From positions 38,918,684-38,982,683 of the forward strand of contig CP141128.1 of NCBI GenBank assembly GCA_035236585.1: a stretch of 64,000 bases of DNA. Direction: 5' to 3'. The stretch's first letter is position 1. Each line of letters begins with the position of its first letter. Below, in pieces: positions 57,555-64,000 of this stretch. The notes beneath the pieces were generated by a model. That model was given only the letters and a program-made list of their open reading frames with translations, ran no database searches and was not told the DNA's origin. The translations under genes were made by a program, and so were the position numbers. This stretch comes from Warburgia ugandensis. Lineage: Eukaryota; Streptophyta; Magnoliopsida; Canellales; Canellaceae.

Positions 57555-57733
57555 TAACGCTGGAATGAGAAGAACATCAAAATAGAGAGAAGAACATCAA
57601 AATGAAGAGCACGAACAAGAGTCCAACATGAGCACTACTTCAAAGAGAAAGGCAGAGGGTGAACAATAATGGAAAGGGTTATCAAGAGAAAGTCTAATGG
57701 AATTAAAGAAACTATCGAATACAATAGCAGAGG
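57555..57733 (+). pseudogene. CACTA transposase gene, first recognisable exon
   Basis: After a T-rich stretch ending in TTTGTAG (a plausible 3' splice site near 57555), the + strand reads MSTTSKRKAEGEQ, a stop, then GLSRESLMELKKLSN, a style typical of the charged N-terminus of plant CACTA ORF1 proteins. It is interrupted at 57734 by LTR E3. Identification rests mainly on what resumes at 59773. Confidence 0.45.
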
Positions 57734-59772
57734 TGTTGATTGTTTAACCGCAGGTGCACGGGCTATTGTAGTGTAGCTTATGCAAGTACGGGTCAATCGC
57801 ACGAGGACTTGATTTAAAATGATGGAGTTTGAATAAAATTTAATTATGTAAAATTTAAAAAGAAATCACTCTTACTGGAATTATTGAAATGAGAATCAAT
57901 GTTCAAATCTAATCAAATTCTCAAAAATACATAATTTCCAGTTCTAAAATAAAACAAATAAAATCAAATAATGAGAAAAAACTACTTCCTTAGATCAATA
58001 TTTATCAAAATCCTCACTTATGGTCTTCTAAAAGCTGATCTGCCTTTACAAATATCTTTAACACATTCTTGATTAGTGATCCATCTGTCGGATTTGACAG
58101 ATTCTTCAAAATGGTCAAGATCTGGGCTAAATTGTGATTTTAAGATTTGAATGACTCAGATTGATTTTTAGATTTTAGATAGAAGATCAAATATGTTGGT
58201 TATGTCTAGGGATGTCTTAAGAATGACTCTATAAAATTAATTTGAATTCCGTTGAGAAACAAAGGAGAAATTGAAGATTTGGTTTTGATTAAGGCTAACC
58301 TGTTGATTGGGTTAAGCCTTAAATGATCTGGTAGAGATTAGGCAGTTCCTGGATAAGAAAAATGGAGATAAAACAAAACAGAAATAATTGGGACACAGAT
58401 GGAATTAAACTGGGGACACAGATGGAATTAAAAGAAAAGGACAGAATTGTAATTGCTTTTAAAGAGAGAGGGTAGAATCGGAATTTTGTTAAAAATCTGG
58501 TTTTTAGGAAAAACCAGACGAAAAACCGAGTGGAAAAAGGGAGAAACGGAGGAGGAAGAAGAGGGAGAAAGAAAGGGAGAAGAAAGGAGGAAGGAGGAGA
58601 GGAAAGAAGGGAAACTCGTTTTGGGTTTTCTCCCCCACCTGGGTCAGTGGTGAAGATGACGCTGGATCGTGGGGTATAGGAGGAAGGAAAAAAACACGAC
58701 GCCTGGGGCATCGACTGGTTCAGACGGTCCTAGATCGTCCGACTGTCATTTGGTTCTCTGGGCGGTGAAGAGGTGCATGGAGCAGAGGAAGAAGGGCTTG
58801 GTCGATGGTGCTCTAGTTTGGGGCGTGGAGGAGATGACCCTGGTTGGTGCTAGTGCTAGAAAGCAACGGGAAAACTGGGGTGTTTTCCAATCTAGTGCAT
58901 GGAAGAAATCTAGGCGTCGTCCACGGCTGGGCTGTGCTGTGCTGTGCTGGGCAGTGCAGACAATTCCTTGGATAGAGAAAACTAGAGGAGATGACTCATG
59001 GTGCTGGAAATATGGGCAGTACTGGGTAAGTGAGAAGAGAAAGCTGAGAGATAGGTGGGGGTCGGATTTGAGTGTGAAGAGGAGGGAAAGAGAGCCTGGG
59101 ATGAGAAGAGAGAAAGAGGAGCAGGGAGAAGTGGGAGAAAGGGGGGAACTAAGATAAGGGAGTAGAGAGGAAGATGAGAAGAGAGAAAGAGAGGAGAAGA
59201 GAGAAGTGGGTCATAAAGACGTTGAGAGAAGGAGAAGAAAAGTAAGGAAAGTGGGTACGTGAGAGTGAGGAAGGGAAAAAGAAAAGGAAAGAAAGAAGGA
59301 AAAGGAAAAGGAAAGAAGGAAAAAGAAAAAGAAAAGGAAAGAAAGAAGTGGGGGAAGGAGTTGCCTTTTGCTCCTTGCTAAATTGGGTCCTTTTTGCAAG
59401 TTGCCCTTTTTGTCCATGATTTTCACTTGAACTCAATTATCGTTTAGGAAACTATCACATCCATCTTCATAGGTGATCTGGTCCATCCATTGCCCTTTAA
59501 GATGATCTGCACCATTAACTTTTGATCTTAGTCATTTGTGCGTCCTTTGGTTGCTCTGCAACAGAAAAGACTAAATTAGAATCATCTGAACCGTACATTA
59601 GTCATTTAATGAACTCTAATGATCATTTGACCGTTGATTTTGACAAATTAAGGTTTGGATGGTCAATTGGATTTAAATTCAAAATCAAGCTAAGTTTTGT
59701 AAAATTGAACGGTTAGATGATCTAATTGAATGCTAAATTAGGGGTATGTTGACTAAAATTGAATACTTAACA
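57734..59772 (+). mobile_element. Solo LTR E3 (2.0 kb) inside CACTA
   Basis: Starts TGTTGATTGTTTAACC and carries the E-type 5' block (GTGCACGGGCTATTGTAGTGTAG...GCAAGTACGGGTCAATC). Ends AAAATTGAATACTTAACA, alignable with AAAATTGGACACTCATCA of E1. It is flanked by AGAGG and AGAGA (4 of 5 bases). The CACTA coding sequence resumes right after. It contains a long purine tract and GA-rich open frames (58453-58653, 58669-59157, and antisense ones) that are low-complexity and not genes. Confidence 0.7.
59267..59348 (+). repeat. 82-base uninterrupted purine tract
   Basis: Only A and G on the + strand, made of GAAAAGGAAAGAAAG-type units, in a wider purine-rich region 58540-59350. Long antisense frames here (59149-59436) read Phe/Leu/Ser and are composition artefacts. 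Confidence 0.9.
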
Positions 59773-59915
59773 AGAGAGCAAGAGATAGGTGAGAGGGCAG
59801 CTGCTTATAGTAGTTTTCTCTACTCTATAATAAGAAGCATGGTTCTTATCACATTTAATGACTGGAGACTTGTGCCATCCTCAACAAAAGATTCAATATG
59901 GGAAATGGTGAAGGT
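59773..59915 (+). pseudogene. CACTA transposase N-terminal domain exon
   Basis: The + strand reads QEIGERAAAYSSFLYSIIRS, MVLITFNDWRLVPSSTKDSIWEMV, then a GTAGGT donor-like site at about 59911. The pattern of a short hydrophobic helix, then I.F.DW..VP...KD.IW, is the N-terminal signature of plant transposase (Ptta/En/Spm) proteins. The frame is open across the exon. Confidence 0.65.
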
Positions 59916-60049
59916 AGGTAAACATTAATAACATGTATTATATAATATATAACATACCTTATTTCTAAATATAGTAATTTGCCATGTACTTTGCAATAGA
60001 GAATTATTACAGAAGGATAATGAAAATTTCTAATTTTGTATATATATGT

Positions 60050-60840
60050 ACCTCCTACCTTGGAATTTCCTTTTCGAGGGGTGCTAGATGTCCTTCATGA
60101 TGTTCTTCAGTTGGGGAATTGTAGCTCGCATTTGATGGTGGTAATAGGGCACTGCGAGATTTTTGTGCACGGGATGGAGTAACAATCATCAAACCTCCCT
60201 CATGCAATTGACTAAATATATCTGTCTTTATTTTCTAAACTAGCTCATTGTAGGCCTCCTCATCATCTTGAATTATAGGTAAATGTCCTTTACCAAAGAA
60301 CTTAGAAGGAACAACACCACTACCCATGCACCTAACTTGACTATGGTGGTGCTTCTTATTGCCCATAGCCCTATACATGATGTCCTTATTAGCAACAGTG
60401 CTGCTTAGAGTTCTTATAGTTGTGCTTTCTTCAGTAAGAATGTCCTATAAAATTTAATTATAAAGACATAATCAAGTCATCTAATTAATTGTATAAAATT
60501 TATATACATGTGGAACCACTTACTATGCGAGAAACAATTTGTGCAGTACTTTCATCTAAGAACTTGTTGCTAGTACGTCCAATCAAATGTACCATCTTCT
60601 AGAGGATGGAGCAATCAATGGACTCCGTAGTCCCAGCTTTCTTTTATTGTCAAGCAAAGATACTATAATTAGAGAACTAAATGTATATAACTATTGAGCA
60701 TTAATTTGAAAGGGATATATTATCACAGATGCTTACTTTGAACTCTTCTAAACAAGCGTAGCCCAACCTGCACAGGTGGTGCTACATATTTGTTTCATGC
60801 CCCTTTCTTCCCCTTGCACTTTTCATACTACTACCTTCCT
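60050..60840 (-). pseudogene. CACTA transposase C-terminal domain, inverted
   Basis: On the - strand, from 60830 down: MKSARGRKGHETNM, stop, HHLCRLGYACLEEFK followed by a GTAAGC donor site; then (60640-60530) KMVHLIGRTSNKFLDESTAQ; then (60450-60060) DILTEESTTIRTLSSTVA, NKDIMYRAMGNKKHH, HSQVRCMGSGVVPSKFFG and a Gln/Glu-containing tail. The sequence KS-R-K...H..G, the H.....K.FLDE block and the V(R).MG.GV.PS..FG block, in that order, are the hallmarks of the plant transposase C-terminal half. The N-terminal exon and the protease domain lie on the other strand, so this piece has been inverted. Two stops. Confidence 0.7.
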
Positions 60841-61390
60841 CATCAATATTTTTTAGTTAGAGACCTCATTTAATTGTTTAGTAACTTTATATAGTTAATC
60901 AGCAACAACATGTGGCATCAAGGTTAGTCACCTTTGTAGTATCACCTATTGCTAATGCACCTGTGGAACAGGTACTTGTATATATCTTTGTTGTTTTTCT
61001 GTTTTTTTTTTCATCATAAATTAGGTCCTCTTCATTGATTAATATTATTTAGCTAATTTTTTTACATCTTTTATAGTAGTCATCTAAGGATCGTGTGGAA
61101 GTCTCACCTAACATGCCTTGATCCTTAGGGTTAATCTACGTCTCATCAATGATGATATGGCAATCAACCTTGTATGAATTAAGGAGGGAGTGGTTGCCGA
61201 GGACATTGTTGAAGTGCCACTTATGCGAAGGACCTATTACAAGTTTGCCTGTGGGATCAATTTGAGCACTCTCACATTGTCTCTTACATGGGGTATATGC
61301 ACATACTTGCTTATAAAATATTTGACACTTACATGTTATATTTTCATATAATTGGTATTAATTATTTCTTTTATGCAACTTCTTGAATGA
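60841..61390. other. CACTA interior, unassigned
   Basis: About 550 bases between the inverted transposase part and the protease domain. Both strands have short readable pieces (for example GVVAEDIVEVPLMRRTYY on + at about 61190-61250), but I could not decide the coding strand. A breakpoint of the inversion should lie here. Confidence 0.35.
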
Positions 61391-62110
61391 TACAACTAGC
61401 CTTTTGGAGGATGAGGGTACACTTTACCAATTCCTTGACTTTGGCATCATTTCTGGAGTGGCGAAGTAGTGGCCTAAAGAGAGGCGTGTTCACGATATTT
61501 TACCAGGCTTCTTACGCTGTTCTTATGGATAGGGCTTAATGATTCCCTATAATTGTGGCTAAGTTTTAATTTTCTTGTTTTCTTGTGAACTTATTCTATA
61601 TTTAGGGATTGTAAACTTTAATTACAATTCATATGACTATCTATCTAGGTCTCATTGGATGCTATTCATTTTGGATGTTCACGGAGGGCATGCTTTCTTT
61701 TTTGATTCATGTGGACCGCACATCCATCTTGCCCTCGTAGAAATTATAAATAAGCAAGATTTTATTTTTTCATGTGTTATGCATAGATAAATAATTTGTT
61801 ATTCATCTATAATGCATTTGAAATTTAAATTTGTAGATTAGGGTTCAAATGGGCTAATATGACCAAGACTGTACATCTACTAAAACTCATTTGGAAGAAT
61901 GTCAAGGTATAAGAAACAATTAATTACTCTATGTTACCACTAATTAAACCTACAATATTACAAATGATATTTATGGACTCTTTTTTGTTGTCCTTATTGC
62001 ACAGTACCTTGAACAATAGTCTAATTAGGAGTGTAGATACTATGTCCTAAGACACATGAGGACCCTCATATTCGATAGCATTCCTATCTCCCATTTAAGA
62101 AAGATAAGAT
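61391..62110 (+). pseudogene. Ulp1/C48-type protease domain of CACTA gene
   Basis: The + strand reads LLEDEGTLYQFLDFGIISG and ends the exon near IPYNCG (about 61555). After an AT-rich intron closing in TATCTAG (61649) it continues SHWMLFILDVHGGHAFFFDSCGPHI (61650-61725), with the catalytic His-Trp and the DS pair of Ulp1-family cysteine proteases. A second intron-like gap leads to ECRYYVLRHMRTLIF (about 62028-62075), where the family has xCGYYVMR, so the nucleophile Cys is kept but the Gly after it is Arg. Such domains deconjugate SUMO-like proteins in host enzymes. In CACTA genes the role is unknown. Confidence 0.75.
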
Positions 62111-63000
62111 ACTTTTTACTTTTCATAATCTTATATTTTTCTATAGTTTTTTAATGGATCTAACTAAAAAATGTGGCCTTAATTAAATATGTTGTATTAT
62201 AGGCTACTATGCTTTCTGAGTAGGCAAACCAGAAGAGTTACTCTAAGGTAAATCTCAATGAAAAATTAACTGAATGGGCTAAGTATGTAATGAGTTTCAA
62301 TTAGATCAGTTGGAGTAATTACATGAATATGAAATACATAATAAAGTATTTTCTTCATTCACTTGTGTGTGTTCTTTTAGTTTTTATTATAAATTTTGAA
62401 ATATATATATATATATTTAAGCTAAGAATGAGTGGAAACCTGGAGTGTGAGAATAAATGAGTATGGATGAAGTGAATTTGGAGCTTGTACATGAAGTGAA
62501 TATATGGCAGTTGGATTTCAATATATTCATTGAATTACATAAATTTTATTAGATGAGGAATGAGAGGGTTACTTAGAGTATGAAAGTAAATGCAAATATG
62601 TATGGATTTACAAATGTAGTGAATGTGGTTGTCATAGAGAATGCATGTATTGTAGTTTCTTTTATAAAGTTTTTTTCAATATAGATGTGGATGGATAATG
62701 ACGACTTTGGATGTTTTGAACCCATTATGGATGTATTTTATATTGTAAGAACAATTTAGTGTATCAAGAAAGATGTGGAGGCATGTTGTAGTGTATACTG
62801 GTTTTTTATGTTTATAAAGATTCTTTGAAGTATCAAGTGTATAAGATGTTTGTTATTCAATATATACACAGGTGGTAGTGTAGTAAGAAAGACGTAGATG
62901 CATGTTGGTTTTTCATGTTTATAAAAATTGTTTCAAGTATCAAGTATATAAGATGTTTGTTATTCAATGTATACTTGTGATAGTGTTTAGGTGTAAAATT
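62111..63000. other. CACTA noncoding interior
   Basis: AT-rich, no coding signal. A tandem duplication of about 117 bases occurs at 62767-62985: AAGAAAGATGTGGAGGCATG and AAGAAAGACGTAGATGCATG begin the two copies, and both contain GTATCAAGT.TATAAGATG and TTTGTTATTCAAT.TATAC. Confidence 0.6.
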
Positions 63001-63003
63001 AAA

Positions 63004-63440
63004 TAAAAAAGGAATACTTTTAAAGTTGTTTAGGGCTAAATGACTTCAAAAGTCACAACTTTTGAAGTTGTTTAATATAAGCAACTTCAAAAGTGTGATT
63101 TATGAAGTTGTTTAGGGCTAAGAGACTTCAAAAGTTTATGAGTTTTGAAGTCACTTAGCCTAAAGCGACTTCAAAAGTGCTTCAAAAGTGTTGGGCTATT
63201 GAAGGTGTTTAGGCTAAGTGACTTCAAAAGTGCTGCAAAAGTGTTGGACTTTTGAAGTATGACTTCAAAAGTCTAACACTTTTGAAGTCGCTTAGACTAA
63301 ACAACTTCAAAAGTTTGTGACTTTTGAGGTCTTTTGTTGGAGCCATTTCAAGATCCTTGATTGTTAAATTTGTTTACCTTAATGACTTTAAAAGTTGACA
63401 ACTTTCTAAGTCAGCTTGATATATTAAGTGACTTCAATTA
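63004..63440. repeat. Subterminal repeat cluster of CACTA
   Basis: More than a dozen copies of ACTTCAAAAGT (with a leading G in many) or its complement ACTTTTGAAGT are packed in both orientations within 440 bases of the right terminal repeat, for example at 63042, 63083, 63124, 63167, 63220, 63261 and 63303 on +, and 63058, 63142, 63248 and 63278 on -. In En/Spm such arrays bind the transposase-accessory protein. Confidence 0.85.
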
Positions 63441-63462
63441 TCACTTTTAACCAACTTTAAAA

Positions 63463-63479
63463 GCCCATATGTAGTAGTG
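63463..63479 (-). repeat. Right terminal inverted repeat of CACTA
   Basis: GCCCATATGTAGTAGTG, the complement of CACTACTACATATGGGC. CACTACTAC is the classic CACTA end. Confidence 0.88.
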
Positions 63480-63657
63480 TCATTTCACCATAAAGTCCTT
63501 GTGGTTAGTGTAAAAATGACACTCAAGATTTTGAGGAAAACTTCTAATGAAGAAAAATGTTTTTTGTTATTTTGTTTTCAAAATGAATTTCAATGAAGAG
63601 ATGTGCCAAATTTCAAAATAGTTTTCAAAAAGTATTTTGAAAACATGAGGTGTCACA
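63480..63657 (+). mobile_element. 5' LTR of gypsy element C, last part
   Basis: Begins right after the CACTA end with TCATTTCACC and ends CATGAGGTGTCACA, the normal LTR terminus, directly before a primer-binding site. It contains repeated TTTTCAAAA words (63578-63645). Confidence 0.7.
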
Positions 63658-63660
63658 GTT

Positions 63661-63674
63661 TGGTATCATATCTC
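63661..63674 (+). promoter_or_regulatory. Primer-binding site of element C
   Basis: TGGTATCATATCTC, three bases after the LTR end. The first eight bases match the initiator-Met-tRNA type site exactly. Confidence 0.7.
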
Positions 63675-64000
63675 AGTTCAATCCACTTACAACCAGTCAC
63701 AACGAAAGGTTATTAAGAGTTCACAAAATAAGAAGAGTAGTGCTTGTGAAAGTCAGAAGAGGAGAGAGATAGAGTGTCTTATGGAGTAGTATGATTTTTG
63801 GAGGAAATGATTAGAATGAGAGAGCATGCGAATTAATATTATTAAGTAGAAGCATTGGTATGTCATGCAAGACCCATTTTCATGGATGACAATTCTTAGA
63901 GAGTTTAAGTTCTAACCTGGATGGTGAGTAATGAGCTTTGGAGAGTATGACAACTATAGTATAATACTAAGTTGAGAATCATTCTATAAAAGGATTAGAA
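63675..64000 (+). other. Start of element C internal region
   Basis: Leader of the gypsy element after its primer-binding site, running off the window. Purine-rich, with no gag motif yet. The rest of the element, and the remainder of B's 3' LTR, should lie downstream. Confidence 0.5.

Larger units (their letters stand above)
57541..63479 (+). mobile_element. CACTA (En/Spm) transposon, left end not found
   Basis: The right end is clear: GCCCATATGTAGTAGTG (63463-63479) is the reverse complement of a CACTACTACATATGGGC terminal repeat, preceded by a cluster of subterminal repeats. The body has pieces of a Ptta/En/Spm-type plant transposase and an Ulp1-type (C48) cysteine protease domain, which occur together in some plant CACTA genes. 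LTR E3 is nested in it. I found no matching CACTA end or subterminal cluster on the left, so the start is set at the first plausible exon. A TCA follows the right end, the size of duplication CACTA elements make. Confidence 0.7.

Noticed and set aside
58319..58711. 130-codon - strand frame, Ser/Phe/Pro-rich
   Set aside because: It is the antisense of the same purine-rich LTR DNA, where stops are rare by composition.
58669..59157. 162-codon + strand open frame
   Set aside because: Composition artefact of the purine-rich region of LTR E3 (Arg/Glu/Lys-rich, no domain).

Overview
This window is plant nuclear DNA, almost certainly from a flowering plant, and nearly all recognisable sequence in it is transposable-element remains. 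I find no intact host gene, no tRNA, rRNA or CRISPR, and no bacterial operon structure. The evidence for a plant is the combination of Ty3/gypsy elements with 1.1-5 kb LTRs ending in GTCGTCACA-type termini, initiator-Met-tRNA-type primer-binding sites, a Ty1/copia fragment, a plant RTE-type LINE with a (TCATCA)n tail, two Au-like tRNA-derived SINEs, and a CACTA (En/Spm) transposon whose gene carried an Ulp1-type protease domain. The species cannot be named from this. Most of the sequence is AT-rich and looks CpG-poor, as expected of old methylated heterochromatin. The exceptions are three CpG-rich blocks inside one LTR family.

Layout. 1-18672: gypsy element A (Del/Tekay-like, + strand), opening with the end of its 5' LTR (carrying a LINE scrap) and closing with a 2.9 kb 3' LTR. 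Its protease/RT region was amplified into seven about 1.15 kb tandem units. A 2.6 kb solo LTR (E1) interrupts the RT and a truncated LTR (La) interrupts the RNase H. 18684-21865: a scrap of B-family LTR followed by a second E-type LTR (E2). 23200-25214: Ty1/copia pol remnant. 25619-27022: minisatellites and a long (TC)n(TA)n tract. 27036-29160: RTE-type LINE with a 13-bp target-site duplication (TSD) and no RT core. 30019-35100: a 5.1 kb solo LTR (Lc, - strand). 35101-44881: mostly unrecognised AT-rich DNA with microsatellites, one SINE and a 152-bp tandem duplication.

44882-53948: gypsy element B (+ strand), with both LTRs, an internal inversion of gag/protease, a SINE inside the inverted segment, and a 2.8 kb solo LTR (Lb) with a perfect 5-bp TSD in its 3' LTR. 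From 53949 a third gypsy element (C) begins inside B's 3' LTR. C's own LTR holds a CACTA transposon (to 63479), and that holds a third E-type LTR (57734-59772). C's LTR ends at 63657, followed by a primer-binding site and the start of an internal region that leaves the window.

The elements do not cooperate in a pathway. They record successive insertions, inversions, LTR-LTR deletions and one unusual tandem amplification. No reading frame appears able to make a full-length protein. Where I mention catalytic residues, it is to place the domain, not to claim activity.
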